DNA of 64,000 nt, taken from positions 1,938,001-2,002,000 of the forward strand of contig NZ_CP060820.1 in the NCBI RefSeq assembly GCF_014489475.1, read 5' to 3'. The stretch's first letter is position 1; each line of letters starts with the position of its first letter. Of this stretch, positions 28,866 through 38,376 are shown in pieces. Source of the DNA: Lysobacter terrestris (GTDB lineage Bacteria; Pseudomonadota; Gammaproteobacteria; Xanthomonadales; Xanthomonadaceae). A model generated the notes under the pieces. The model did no database searches. It saw nothing but the letters and a program-made list of their open reading frames with translations, and was not told where the DNA came from. The position numbers were made by a program, and so were the translations under genes.

Positions 28866-31800
28866 GCGGATTCCTTCTTGTTGCGGGCCGCTTCCGCGCG
28901 CGCCGCGCGATCGTGCTGGTTTTCGGCTTCCGCGCGTTTCGCGCGATCGCGCTGGTTTTCCGCTTCCGCGCGTTTCGCGCGGAAGCCGGCGCCGTAGCGC
29001 AGCGGGCGGTCGTCGGCTGCGCCCATGTTGAGCGCGGCGAACTGCGGCGCGCTCTGCTGCGCCGGGTCTTCGGCCTTGGTGATGCGCACGCGCAGGTCGA
29101 ACCACGCGGCCTGCCCGGTGACCGGGTCGGCGTTGAAGTAATCGCCGCGCGGGGTGATGTCGCTGATCAGGTGGTTGAGCAGGAAGCCCTTCTGGCCTTC
29201 CGGCGCGTCCTTGCCCAGCCGCCATGCGCCGCGCCGCTTGCCGATCGCGTTCCACGTCCACACCGTGTCGGGCTGCACGTTGGCGGCGAACTTCGCCTGC
29301 ACGGTGATCGTGCCCTGGTGCGAAGTCACGTTGATCCAGTCCTCGTCATCGAGGCCGTACTTGGCGCCCGTCGCCGGATGCAGGTACAGGTAGTTGCGCG
29401 TGGCGATCTGCCGCAGCCAGGCGTTCTGCGAACCCCAGGCGTGGTACATGAACATCGGCCGCTGGGTGATCGCGCTGAGCGGGAAGGGATGGTCCTCCGC
29501 CGGCCGGCCCTCGCCCCGGCCCTCTCCCGCAGGCGGGAGCGGGGGAGCTGGTGCCGAACGGGAGTCGCTTCGATGATCCGCGCCGGTAACCGGGTTCGCC
29601 TCGGCTCCGGTCTGCGCGTATTCGAAGGGCTCGTACCAGATCGGCAGCGGATCGAAGTAGGTCGCCACGCGTTCGCGGTGCTGCGCCGGTGGCTGCCGGT
29701 CACCGAAGCCGCGCGCGGCGCGGCGGAACTTCTGCAGCGTCTCCGAATACAGCTGCAGGGTGATCGGCGCGGTGCCGGCGAGGAAGCCCATGCGCTGCGC
29801 CCATTCGAGATAGCCGCGGTTGGCCATCTTGTAATAGCGCGCGTCCTCAGGGATCTCGCTGCGCCAGAAACCGTTGTTCTCGATATAGCGCTGCAGCTGC
29901 CCGGGATTGGGCGCGCCCTTGGCTTCGAGCGAACCGTCCTCGCCGCGCCAGCCGGCGAGCAGGCCGACACCCGGCGCGCGCTCGTGGCGCTGGATGTAGT
30001 CGGCGTAGTCGCGGTACTTCGGTGAACCGTCCTCGTTGCACAGGCCGGGCAGGCCCAGGCGCGCACCCAGGTCGATCAGCACGCTCTGGAAGCCGCGCAC
30101 GTCGCGCCCTTCGCGTTGATCCGCCGCCTCCAGCACCGGATGGCGGATCGCGTCGATCGCCGCGTCGGCGTCGGAGATCGGCCGGTCCAGCAGCGAGATC
30201 GCGTCGAAGCGTTCGAGGTAGGTCGTGTCCGGCAGCACCAGGTCGGCGTAGGCGACCATCTCGCTCGCATAGGCATCGGCGTAGATGATGCGCGGGATCT
30301 TGTACTCGCCAGCCGCGTCCTTGTCGGTGAGCATCGCGATGGTCTCGCGCGTGTTCATCGACGAGTTCCAGCTCATGTTCGCCATGAACATCATCAGCGT
30401 GTCGATCCGGTAGGGATCGCCCGCCCACGCGTTGCGGATCACGCCGTGCATCATCCCGTGCGCGGACAGCGGATAGGCCCACGAATAGGCGTGGTCGATG
30501 CGGCGCGGGTTGCCGTCGGCGTCGACGACGAGGTCTTCCGGTGCGTGCACGAAGCCCAGCGGCGCGGCATCGAGCACGCCGTTGGCCTGGCGCGCCTTGC
30601 CGGGACGGTTCGGCGGCGCGATCGGCTTGGGGAACGGCGGCTGGTAGCGGAACGAGCCCGGCGTATCCACCGCGCCCAGCAGCAGTTGCAGCAGGTGCAG
30701 CGCGCGGCAGGTGTGGAAGCCGTTGCTGTGCGCGCTGATGCCGCGCATCGCGTGCATCGCCACCGGGCGGCCGATCATTTCCTCGTGCACGCGGCCGTGC
30801 GCATCGGTCCAGCGCACCGGCAGGCGGATCTCGTTGTCGAATGCCGCCTCGGCCAGTTCGCGCGCGATGCGGCGGATGGTGTCGGCGGGAATGCCGCAGC
30901 GTTCGCTCACCGCATCCGGCGAATACCGCGGATCGAGGTAGCGCTCGACCACCAGGTGGAACACCGGCACGGCGCGGCGGCCGTCGGCCAGGGCGACTTC
31001 GCCGACGACGGCGGGCGACACGTCGATGGAATCCGCGTCCGCCGGCGCATTCGTGCGCTTGTCGAAGCACTGCGGCCTGCCCTCGGCATCGCGCGCGAAC
31101 ATGCCGTCGTCTTCGCCCTGCGGGTCCTGCACCACCAGCCAGTGCGCGTTGGTGTAACGCACCAGGTAATCGAGGTCGACACGGTCGGCCTTGAGCAGTT
31201 CATGGATCAGTGCGAACGCGAACAGGCCGTCGGTGCCGGGGCGGATGCCGATCCATTCGTCGGCGATCGCGCCGTAGCCGGTGCGCACCGGGTTCACCGC
31301 GACGATCTTGGCGCCGTGGCCCTTGAGCTTGCCCAGGCCGAGCTTGATCGGGTTGGAATCGTGGTCTTCGGCCACGCCCCACATCATCAGGTATCTGGCG
31401 TGCTCCCAATCGGGCTCGCCGAACTCCCAGAACGAACCGCCCAGCGTGTACAGCCCGCCCGCGGCCATGTTCACCGAGCAGAAGCCGCCGTGCGCGGCGT
31501 AGTTGATCGTGCCGAACTGCTGCGCCCACCAGCCGGTCAGCGCCTGCGACTGGTCGCGGCCGGTGAAGAAGGCGAGTTCGTCGGGATTGCGTTCGCGGAT
31601 CGGCGCCAGCCACGAGGTCGCGATCGCCAGCGCCTCGTCCCATTCGATTTCCTTGAACTCGGCCTTGCCGCGCTCGCCCACGCGCAGCAGCGGCTTGTCC
31701 AGCCGCGCCGGCGAGTAGTGCTGCATGATCCCGGCCGAGCCTTTCGCGCACAGCACGCCCTTGTTGACCGGGTGCGCGGGATTGCCCTGGATGTAACGCA

Positions 31801-31933
31801 CCTTGCCGTCGGCCAGCCACACCTTGATGCCGCAGCGGCAGGCGCACATGTAGCAGGTGGTGGTCTTGACCTCGTCCCCGGGCGAGGGCGAGTAGTCGAT
31901 CACGGGTTCGGCAGGCGCGTGCATGCCGCGCAT
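28862..31933 (-). CDS. molybdopterin oxidoreductase catalytic subunit, SoeA-like
   Basis: 1023 residues of the DMSO reductase family. The Fe-S site is C27-x2-C30-x3-C34-x27-C62. The probable Mo ligand is Cys152 in HGGFCSVNMAAGG. The four bis-MGD domains follow, with the C-terminal barrel from about residue 870. No Tat signal is present, so the enzyme is cytoplasmic, as SoeA (sulfite to sulfate) is and DmsA is not. Two oddities: a Pro/Gly-rich insert near residues 795-815 (APAPPLPPAGEGRGEGRP) that derives from an intergenic repeat, and a C-terminal tail with repeats of RAKRAEAENQ. Start 31933 or 31924. Substrate assignment is inference. Confidence 0.85.
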   Translation of the reverse strand: MRGMHAPAEPVIDYSPSPGDEVKTTTCYMCACRCGIKVWLADGKVRYIQGNPAHPVNKGVLCAKGSAGIMQHYSPARLDKPLLRVGERGKAEFKEIEWDEALAIATSWLAPIRERNPDELAFFTGRDQSQALTGWWAQQFGTINYAAHGGFCSVNMAAGGLYTLGGSFWEFGEPDWEHARYLMMWGVAEDHDSNPIKLGLGKLKGHGAKIVAVNPVRTGYGAIADEWIGIRPGTDGLFAFALIHELLKADRVDLDYLVRYTNAHWLVVQDPQGEDDGMFARDAEGRPQCFDKRTNAPADADSIDVSPAVVGEVALADGRRAVPVFHLVVERYLDPRYSPDAVSERCGIPADTIRRIARELAEAAFDNEIRLPVRWTDAHGRVHEEMIGRPVAMHAMRGISAHSNGFHTCRALHLLQLLLGAVDTPGSFRYQPPFPKPIAPPNRPGKARQANGVLDAAPLGFVHAPEDLVVDADGNPRRIDHAYSWAYPLSAHGMMHGVIRNAWAGDPYRIDTLMMFMANMSWNSSMNTRETIAMLTDKDAAGEYKIPRIIYADAYASEMVAYADLVLPDTTYLERFDAISLLDRPISDADAAIDAIRHPVLEAADQREGRDVRGFQSVLIDLGARLGLPGLCNEDGSPKYRDYADYIQRHERAPGVGLLAGWRGEDGSLEAKGAPNPGQLQRYIENNGFWRSEIPEDARYYKMANRGYLEWAQRMGFLAGTAPITLQLYSETLQKFRRAARGFGDRQPPAQHRERVATYFDPLPIWYEPFEYAQTGAEANPVTGADHRSDSRSAPAPPLPPAGEGRGEGRPAEDHPFPLSAITQRPMFMYHAWGSQNAWLRQIATRNYLYLHPATGAKYGLDDEDWINVTSHQGTITVQAKFAANVQPDTVWTWNAIGKRRGAWRLGKDAPEGQKGFLLNHLISDITPRGDYFNADPVTGQAAWFDLRVRITKAEDPAQQSAPQFAALNMGAADDRPLRYGAGFRAKRAEAENQRDRAKRAEAENQHDRAARAEAARNKKESA
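28900..28990. repeat. tandem repeats in the 3' end of the oxidoreductase gene
   Basis: Units of about 36 bp containing TGGTTTTC(G/C)GCTTCCGCGCG are repeated twice, plus a diverged third unit. They encode RAKRAEAENQ, RAKRAEAENQ and RAARAEAARN in the charged C-terminal tail. Confidence 0.7.
29504..29548. repeat. intergenic-type palindrome inserted in-frame in a coding region
   Basis: CTCTCCCGC-AG-GCGGGAG(C)G with flanking CCCTCGCCCC and GGGGGAG has the layout of the CTCTCCCCGC repeat family found between genes at 31.99, 41.9 and 59.2 kb. Here it lies inside the molybdopterin oxidoreductase frame and keeps it open. Confidence 0.65.
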
Positions 31934-31936
31934 TGT

Positions 31937-32160
31937 AGGGCGGGCTCAAGCCCGCCGTATTGAGCCCCGCCGTATGCCAATGGCAGCCGTCTTCTCCCCG
32001 CTCGCGGGGAGAAGATGCCCGCAGGGCAGATGAGGGGGCGAGCGTAGCGAGCTGTTTTGCTCCCGCTGCCTCTCTAGCAGCAACAACATAAGCACTCGCT
32101 ACGCTCGCCCCCTCACCGCCCCTTCGCGGCATCTCTCCCGTCGACGGGGAGAGGGAAGGG
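31937..32160. repeat. palindromic repeat cluster upstream of the oxidoreductase operon
   Basis: The 333-bp gap 31934-32266 between divergent genes holds GTAGGGCGGGCTCAAGCCCGCC (31937-31956, hairpin), then CTTCTCCCCG-CTC-GCGGGGAGAAG (31990-32012), and in opposite sense CTCTCCCGTCGACGGGGAGAGGG (32131-32155). ACTCGCTACGCTCGCCCCCTC lies between. No promoter was identified with confidence. Confidence 0.75.
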
Positions 32161-32266
32161 AATGGCGCTGCCATACGCACGCCGCTGGTGTTTGCCATAC
32201 TTGCACGCGGCCGGCCTGAGTCTCGCGCGCCGTCGCCACCTCCCCGCACGCTCCCGGCACTCCGAC

Positions 32267-33235
32267 ATGGAACGCATCGAACGCATCCACGCCCTGCACC
32301 GCATCCTCAGCGCCGCGCGCTATCCGGTGACCGTGCAGCGCCTGCAGGAAGACCTGGAGTGCTCGCGGGCGACGGTCTATCGCGACCTCGCCTACCTGCG
32401 CGATTACCTGATGGCGCCGGTGATCGGCAACGGCGAGGCCGGCTTCCAGTACGACCACAAGGAGGCGCAGCGCTTCGAGCTGCCGGGCCTGTGGCTGAGC
32501 TCGGAAGAACTGCACGCCCTGCTCGCCGCGCAACAGCTGCTGGTGCGCAGCGGCGGCGGCGTGCTGTCGAACGCGCTGGCGCCGTTGCAGCAACGCATCG
32601 AGAAGCTGCTGGACGAACACGCCGGCGGCCGCCGCCTGCCGGTCGAACGCGTGCGCGTGGTCCCGCACCGCACCCGCAAGCTCGACGAGACCGCGTTCCG
32701 CGTCGTCGCCACCGCGGTGCTCGACCGCAAGCCGCTCAGCTTCGAATACCGCGCGCGCTCCACCGACGAGCGCACGCGCCGCACCGTCTCGCCGCAGCGG
32801 CTGACCCATTACCGCGACAACTGGTACCTGGATGCCTGGGACCACGACCGCGACGCGTTGCGCAGCTTCTCGGTCGACCGCATCAGCGGCGCGAAGCTGC
32901 TGGAAACCGCCGTGCACGACGTCGCCGACGAGGAACTCGACCGCCACCTGGCCTCCAGCTACGGCATCTTCTCCGGCACGCCCAAGGGCTGGGCGACCAT
33001 CGTGTTCAGCGCCAAGGCCGCGCGCTGGGTCGCCGACGAGCACTGGCATTCGCAGCAGCAGGGCCGCTACCTGTCCGACGGCCGCTACGAACTGAAGGTG
33101 CCCTACAGCGCCGGCCGCGAACTGCTGATGGACGTGATGCACTACGGCAGCGAGGCCGAAGTGGTCGAACCCGCATCCCTGCGCGAACAGGCGCGCACGC
33201 TGCATGCGTTGGCGTTGAGCAACTACGAGCGCTGA
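32267..33235 (+). CDS. WYL-domain transcriptional regulator (YafY family)
   Basis: 322 residues. N-terminal winged HTH (HTH_11; MERIERIHALHRILSAARYPVTVQRLQEDL, with the recognition helix around SRATVYRDLAYL), then a WYL ligand-sensing domain (about 145-225, including LTHYRDNWYLDAWDH) and a C-terminal WCX extension (about 240-320). WYL regulators respond to nucleotides or single-stranded DNA and often control DNA damage or defence genes. The start at ATG 32267 begins the HTH; the longer frame upstream runs through repeat DNA. It is divergent from the oxidoreductase operon, though nothing shows that it regulates it. Confidence 0.88.
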   Translation: MERIERIHALHRILSAARYPVTVQRLQEDLECSRATVYRDLAYLRDYLMAPVIGNGEAGFQYDHKEAQRFELPGLWLSSEELHALLAAQQLLVRSGGGVLSNALAPLQQRIEKLLDEHAGGRRLPVERVRVVPHRTRKLDETAFRVVATAVLDRKPLSFEYRARSTDERTRRTVSPQRLTHYRDNWYLDAWDHDRDALRSFSVDRISGAKLLETAVHDVADEELDRHLASSYGIFSGTPKGWATIVFSAKAARWVADEHWHSQQQGRYLSDGRYELKVPYSAGRELLMDVMHYGSEAEVVEPASLREQARTLHALALSNYER

Positions 33236-33258
33236 GGCGCGCCGTGCCCGTTCGCCTC

Positions 33259-33351
33259 ACGTAGCCGGGTAAGGCCCAGGCCGCATCCGGGGTTGAATCC
33301 CGCCGCGTTACGAAAAGCACCCGGGTGCGCTGCGCTTACCCGGGCTACACC
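33259..33351. repeat. pair of facing GTAGCC(C)GGGTAAGGCC elements
   Basis: GTAGCCGGGTAAGGCC at about 33262 and the inverted TGCGCTTACCCGGGCTAC ending near 33349. It is the same family as at 13.4, 15.8 and 36.05 kb. Confidence 0.8.
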
Positions 33352-33432
33352 GGTCATCGGCCTCGTTGAACCCGTCGCAGCCCCTGAGATGCCGCCGCGC
33401 GAGGCTGGCTCCACACACAGGGAGCCCGCGCC

Positions 33433-33747
33433 ATGCGCCACACCGACACCGCCGTCCACGACGAATTCCAGCCGCGCCTCGAAGCCGCGCTTCGCTACGT
33501 CCTCGCCATCGGTCTCACCCTGGTCGTGCTGCTGCCGGGCGCGCGTGGCTTCAGCGCCACCCTGGGCTGGTTGCCGCTGTGGCTGCTGGTCATGCCGGCG
33601 GTGGCGTGGTGGGCGCTGCGCGGGTTCCCGCTGCCCGGGCGGGCGGCACCGAACCGGGCGGCCGAACGCCGCGCGCGCCGGTCCGGTCCGCAGGCGCGGC
33701 GGTGGATCCGCAGCACCCCGCGCCGCGCGCTGCCGCGGGCGGCCTGA
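33433..33747 (+). CDS. small hypothetical membrane protein
   Basis: 104 residues, unrecognised. Hydrophobic segments at about 22-38 (YVLAIGLTLVVLLPGAR) and 43-66 (LGWLPLWLLVMPAVAWWALRG), followed by an Arg-rich tail of about 35 residues. The ATG at 33433 follows GGGAGCCCGCGCC. The tail composition resembles translated high-GC noise, but two well-formed helices and a ribosome binding site favour a real gene. It has no partner gene: flanked by a regulator and a peptidase. Confidence 0.55.
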   Translation: MRHTDTAVHDEFQPRLEAALRYVLAIGLTLVVLLPGARGFSATLGWLPLWLLVMPAVAWWALRGFPLPGRAAPNRAAERRARRSGPQARRWIRSTPRRALPRAA

Positions 33748-33896
33748 AGCCCCGCGGCACTGCGCAGCGCTCAGGCGCGGCGACGCGCCGGGACTCCTTG
33801 CCGCGTCAGGCGTGTCGCCGCGCGCCATGACCTAGGACACGGCGTCGCGCCGGGACCCCTGTGCTAGCGTTCGGGCCTTTCCACCAGACCCGCCGC

Positions 33897-36038
33897 ATGC
33901 CCATGCTCCCAACGCCCAAGGCCCGCAAGGCCGCCAAAAGCGCGGCCCTGTCCGTGCTCCTGACCGCCAGCCTGGCCGCGACCGTGGGTGCCGCCCACGC
34001 CGAGGACGCTCCGAAGATGAAAGACCCCGCCGACCCGTTTGCCTGGCTCGAAGCCGTCGACGCCAGCCAGTCGCTCGATTGGGTCCGTGCCCAGAACGCC
34101 AAGTCGGAAGCCGCGCTCGCCGCGACGCCGCAGTTCAAGCAGCTGGAAGGCGACATCCGCGCGATCCTCGATTCCACTGCCAAGATTCCCGGCGTCGAGA
34201 AGATCGGCGCGTACTACTACAACTTCTGGAAGGACGCGCAGCACCAGCGCGGCCTGTGGCGCCGCACCACGCTGGCCGAGTACCGCAAGGCTTCACCTGC
34301 GTGGGAGACCGTGCTCGACCTCGACGCGCTCAACGCCGCCGAGAACGAGAAGTGGGTGTGGCACGGCGCGCAATGCCTGAAGCCGGCGTACGAGCGCTGC
34401 TTGGTCGCGCTGTCGCGCGGCGGTTCCGATGCCGACGTCACCCGCGAATTCGACCTCGCCAGCAAGACCTGGGTGCAGGACGGCTTCTACCGTCCCGAGG
34501 CCAAGGGCGGCCTGAGCTGGATCGACCAGGACCGCGTCTACGTCTACACCGACTTCGGTGCCGGTTCGATGACGCCGTCGGGTTACCCGCGCATCGTCAA
34601 AGAATGGAAGCGCGGCACGCCGCTGGACAGCGCGGCCACCGTGTACGAAGGCCAGGCGCAGGACATGTACATCGCCGCCTACCACGACGACACCGTCGGC
34701 TTCGAGCGCGACTTCGTCAGCCGCACGCTCGCCTTCTACAACGACGAGCTGTACCTGCGCGGCAAGGACGGCAAGCTCGCCAAGGTCGACGCGCCGAACT
34801 CCGCCAACAAGTCGGTGCACAAGCAGTGGCTGCTGCTGGAACTGCGCGACGCCTATGAAGCCGGCGGCAAGACCTACGCCTCCGGCAGCCTGATCGCCAC
34901 GAAGTTCGACGACTTCATGGCCGGCAAGCGCGAGTTCACCACGCTGTTCGCGCCGACGCAGCGCACCTCGCTGTCGTCGTACGCGTGGACGCAGAACCGC
35001 CTGGTCCTCAACGTGCTGGAAGACGTCAAGAACCGCATCAGCGTGCTCACGCCAGGTGTCGGCGAATGGAAGCGCGAGGCGTTCGTGGGTGCGCCCACGA
35101 TCGGCACCGTCGGCGTCAGCCCGGTCGACGCCGACGAAGGCGACGCGGTGTGGCTGACCACCACCGACTACCTCACCCCGACCACGCTGGCGATCGCGCA
35201 GCTAGGCAAGCAGCCGGAAGTGTTGAAGACCAATCCGGTCTTCTTCGACGCCACCCGCAACGTGGTCGAGCAGCACTTCGCCACCAGCAAGGACGGCACC
35301 AAGGTCCCGTACTTCCTGGTCAAGCCGAAGAACCTCAAGCTCGACGGCAGCGCGCCGACGCTGCTGTACGGCTACGGCGGTTTCGAGGTCTCGCTGACCC
35401 CGGGTTATTCCGGCGGCGTCGGCAAGGGCTGGCTGGAGAAGGGCGGCGTGTACGTGGTCGCCAACATCCGCGGCGGCGGCGAATACGGCCCGCGCTGGCA
35501 CCAGGCCGCGCTCAAGGCCAACCGCCACAAGGCCTATGAAGACTTCGCCGCGGTCGCGCAGGACCTGATCGCCAACAAGATCACCTCGACCAGGCACCTG
35601 GGCGTGCAGGGCGGCAGCAACGGCGGCCTGCTCACCGGCAACATGCTGACCCAGTACCCGGAGCTGTTCGGCGCCGTCGTCGTGCAGGTGCCGCTGCTCG
35701 ACATGAAGCGCTACAGCCACCTGCTTGCGGGTGCGTCGTGGATGGCCGAGTACGGCGATCCGGACACCACCGACTGGGAATTCATCCAGACCTTCTCGCC
35801 GTACCACCTGTTCGATGCCAAGAAGACCTACCCGCCGGTGATCTTCATGACCTCGACCAAGGACGACCGCGTGCACCCGGGCCATGCCCGCAAGATGGCA
35901 GCGAAGATGCTCGAGGCCGGCAAGGACGTGACCTACTACGAGAACATCGAAGGCGGCCACGGCGGCGCGGCCAACAACGCGCAGGCCGCGCACATGAACG
36001 CGCTGGCCTACACGTTCCTGTGGGAAAAGCTGAAGTAA
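33897..36038 (+). CDS. prolyl oligopeptidase family serine peptidase, secreted (S9A)
   Basis: 713 residues with a signal peptide (about 1-32, ending in VGAAHA-E). An N-terminal seven-bladed propeller spans about 60-440, followed by an alpha/beta hydrolase domain. The catalytic Ser574 is in GGSNGG, Asp656/657 in STKDDRVHPGHA and His688 in IEGGHGG. It cleaves short peptides after proline, probably in the periplasm. The upstream frame gives an in-frame ATG at 33861, but MPMLPTPKARK at 33897 starts a normal signal peptide. A second S9 peptidase gene follows on the same strand after a 148-bp gap filled by repeats. Confidence 0.9.
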   Translation: MPMLPTPKARKAAKSAALSVLLTASLAATVGAAHAEDAPKMKDPADPFAWLEAVDASQSLDWVRAQNAKSEAALAATPQFKQLEGDIRAILDSTAKIPGVEKIGAYYYNFWKDAQHQRGLWRRTTLAEYRKASPAWETVLDLDALNAAENEKWVWHGAQCLKPAYERCLVALSRGGSDADVTREFDLASKTWVQDGFYRPEAKGGLSWIDQDRVYVYTDFGAGSMTPSGYPRIVKEWKRGTPLDSAATVYEGQAQDMYIAAYHDDTVGFERDFVSRTLAFYNDELYLRGKDGKLAKVDAPNSANKSVHKQWLLLELRDAYEAGGKTYASGSLIATKFDDFMAGKREFTTLFAPTQRTSLSSYAWTQNRLVLNVLEDVKNRISVLTPGVGEWKREAFVGAPTIGTVGVSPVDADEGDAVWLTTTDYLTPTTLAIAQLGKQPEVLKTNPVFFDATRNVVEQHFATSKDGTKVPYFLVKPKNLKLDGSAPTLLYGYGGFEVSLTPGYSGGVGKGWLEKGGVYVVANIRGGGEYGPRWHQAALKANRHKAYEDFAAVAQDLIANKITSTRHLGVQGGSNGGLLTGNMLTQYPELFGAVVVQVPLLDMKRYSHLLAGASWMAEYGDPDTTDWEFIQTFSPYHLFDAKKTYPPVIFMTSTKDDRVHPGHARKMAAKMLEAGKDVTYYENIEGGHGGAANNAQAAHMNALAYTFLWEKLK

Positions 36039-36044
36039 GACGAC

Positions 36045-36121
36045 GTAGCCCGGGTAAGGCCACAGGCCGCACCCGGGTCACCGCGACCGGCCCCGGGTGC
36101 GCTGCGCTTACCCGGGCTACG
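36045..36121. repeat. facing GTAGCCCGGGTAAGGCC / TTACCCGGGCTAC elements
   Basis: GTAGCCCGGGTAAGGCC at about 36045 and inverted CGCTTACCCGGGCTAC ending at about 36120. The pair could fold into one cruciform between the two peptidase genes. Confidence 0.85.
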
Positions 36122-36186
36122 GTTCTGCCGCTTTTTATCGGGGATGAGCGAGTCCCCATTGCGCACCGTCACCCGGGACCCCATCC

Positions 36187-38364
36187 ATGAAGCCATCCAT
36201 CCTGCTGGCCACGCTGCTGATGACCACCACCCCCGTATTCGCCGCCGATCTCCCCAGCCCGCCCGACGCGGCGAAGAAGCCGCACGCGGTGAAGGCGCCG
36301 CACGGCGCCACCCGCAATGACGACTACTACTGGCTGCGCGACGACACCCGCCAGAACCCGGAGATGCTGGCCTACCTCAACGCCGAGAACGCCTACGCCG
36401 ACGCGGTGATGCAGCCGTTGCGGCCGCTGCAGGACAAGCTCTACGGCGAGATCGTCGCGCGCATCAAGCAGGACGACGCCTCGGTGCCGGCGCGCGAGCG
36501 CGGCTGGTGGTACTACTCGCGCTTCGAGACCGGCAAGGACTACCCGGTGTACGCGCGCCGCAAGGACGGCAGCGGCGTCGATGCCGGCTCGATCCAGCAG
36601 GCCAACGCCGCCGCCGACTTCGCCGCCGAGCAGGTGCTGCTCGACGTCAACGCGATGGCTGCCGGCAAGGATTACTTCAGCGTCGGCGACTACGAGGTGA
36701 GCCAGGACAACACCATCCTGGCCTGGGCCGACGACGCCGTCGGCCGCCGCCAGTACACGATCCGCTTCAAGAACCTCGCCACCGGCGAGGTCTACGCCGA
36801 TACCGTCACCGGCGTTTCGCCCAACCTGGTCTGGGCCGACGACAACAAGACCCTGTTCTACGTCGAGAACGACCCGGAAACCCTGCTCACCGTGCGCGTG
36901 AAGAAGCACGTGCTCGGCACGCCGGCGTCCGCCGACGTGCTGGTGTACGAGGAGAAGGACGACAGCTTCTACATGGGCGTCTCGCGCACGCGCGACGACC
37001 GGTTCATCTGCATCGGCGTGAGCAGCACCGTCTCCGACGAACTGCGCTGCGCACCGGCCGCCGATCCGGCCAAGTTCACCGTGCTCGCGCCGCGCCAGCG
37101 CGACGTCGAATACGACGCCGACCACCACGGCGGCCGCTGGGTCATCCGCACCAACGCGCCCGGCGCCGACGGCAAGCCGGCGAAGAACTTCAAGCTGGTC
37201 ACCGCACCGACCGCGTCGACCTCGCGCAAGGACTGGCAGGACTGGATCCCGGCGCGCGACGACGTCTACATCGACGGCTTCGAACTGTTCGACGGCTTCA
37301 CCGCGATTGCCGAGCGCGCCGACGGCCTCGAGCGCGTGCGCGTGCTCGGCGTTGATGGCAAATCGGAAAACGTGAAGGCCGACGAGCCCGCGTATTCGAT
37401 GGGCCTGTCGGTCAATCCCGAGCCGGACACGCCGTGGCTGCGCTACAGCTACACCTCGATGACCACGCCGAACACCACTTACGAGCTCAACACCCGGACC
37501 GGCGAGCGCCGCCTGCTCAAGCGCGACCCGGTGCCGGGCTACGACCCCGCGCAGTACACGACCGAACGCCTGTGGGCGACCGCGCGCGACGGCACCAGGG
37601 TGCCGGTGTCGCTGGTCTACAAGAAGGGCTTCAGGAAGGACGGCACCGCCGCGCTGCTGCAGTACGGCTACGGCAGCTACGGCGCGTCGATGGACCCGGG
37701 CTTCAGCAACACCGTGGTCAGCCTGCTCGACCGCGGCATGGTCTACGCCATCGCGCACATCCGCGGCGGCGAGGAAATGGGCCGCGCCTGGTACGACAAC
37801 GGCAAGCTGTTCCACAAGAAGAACACCTTCACCGACTTCATCGACGTCACCGACTTCCTGGTCAAGGAAGGCTACGCCGCCAAGGACCGCGTCGCCGCGC
37901 ACGGCGGCAGCGCCGGCGGCCTGCTGATGGGCGCGATCAGCAACATGGCGCCCGACCGCTACCGCGTGATCCTGACCCAGGTGCCCTTCGTCGACGTGGT
38001 CACCACCATGCTCGACGCGTCGATCCCGCTCACCACCAACGAATACGACGAGTGGGGCAACCCGGAGAAGAAGGACTACTACGACTACATGCTGTCGTAC
38101 TCGCCCTACGACAACCTGAGCGCGCAGGCCTACCCGGCGATGTTCGTCGGCACCGGTCTGTGGGATTCGCAGGTGCAGTACTTCGAGCCGGCCAAGTACG
38201 TGGCCAAGCTGCGCGACCTCGACACCTCCAGCCACACCGTGGTGTTCCGCACCAACATGGACGCGGGCCACGGCGGCAAGTCGGGCCGCTTCCGCAGCTA
38301 CAAGGAACGTGCGGAGATGTATGCGTTCATGCTCGACCAGCTGGGCGTCGATTCGGGCAAGTAG
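36187..38364 (+). CDS. oligopeptidase B-like S9 serine peptidase, exported
   Basis: 725 residues. Signal peptide 1-19 (ending VFA-AD), then the conserved HG..RNDDYYWLRDD opening of oligopeptidase B/S9A, a beta-propeller, and a hydrolase domain with Ser575 in HGGSAGG, Asp660 in GLWDSQVQY and His695 in DAGHGGKSG. Oligopeptidase B cuts after basic residues; most homologues are cytosolic, so the signal peptide here is notable. The preceding gene encodes another S9 member; they are too different in sequence for a recent duplication. Confidence 0.88.
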   Translation: MKPSILLATLLMTTTPVFAADLPSPPDAAKKPHAVKAPHGATRNDDYYWLRDDTRQNPEMLAYLNAENAYADAVMQPLRPLQDKLYGEIVARIKQDDASVPARERGWWYYSRFETGKDYPVYARRKDGSGVDAGSIQQANAAADFAAEQVLLDVNAMAAGKDYFSVGDYEVSQDNTILAWADDAVGRRQYTIRFKNLATGEVYADTVTGVSPNLVWADDNKTLFYVENDPETLLTVRVKKHVLGTPASADVLVYEEKDDSFYMGVSRTRDDRFICIGVSSTVSDELRCAPAADPAKFTVLAPRQRDVEYDADHHGGRWVIRTNAPGADGKPAKNFKLVTAPTASTSRKDWQDWIPARDDVYIDGFELFDGFTAIAERADGLERVRVLGVDGKSENVKADEPAYSMGLSVNPEPDTPWLRYSYTSMTTPNTTYELNTRTGERRLLKRDPVPGYDPAQYTTERLWATARDGTRVPVSLVYKKGFRKDGTAALLQYGYGSYGASMDPGFSNTVVSLLDRGMVYAIAHIRGGEEMGRAWYDNGKLFHKKNTFTDFIDVTDFLVKEGYAAKDRVAAHGGSAGGLLMGAISNMAPDRYRVILTQVPFVDVVTTMLDASIPLTTNEYDEWGNPEKKDYYDYMLSYSPYDNLSAQAYPAMFVGTGLWDSQVQYFEPAKYVAKLRDLDTSSHTVVFRTNMDAGHGGKSGRFRSYKERAEMYAFMLDQLGVDSGK

Positions 38365-38376
38365 CCCCGGTCCTGC

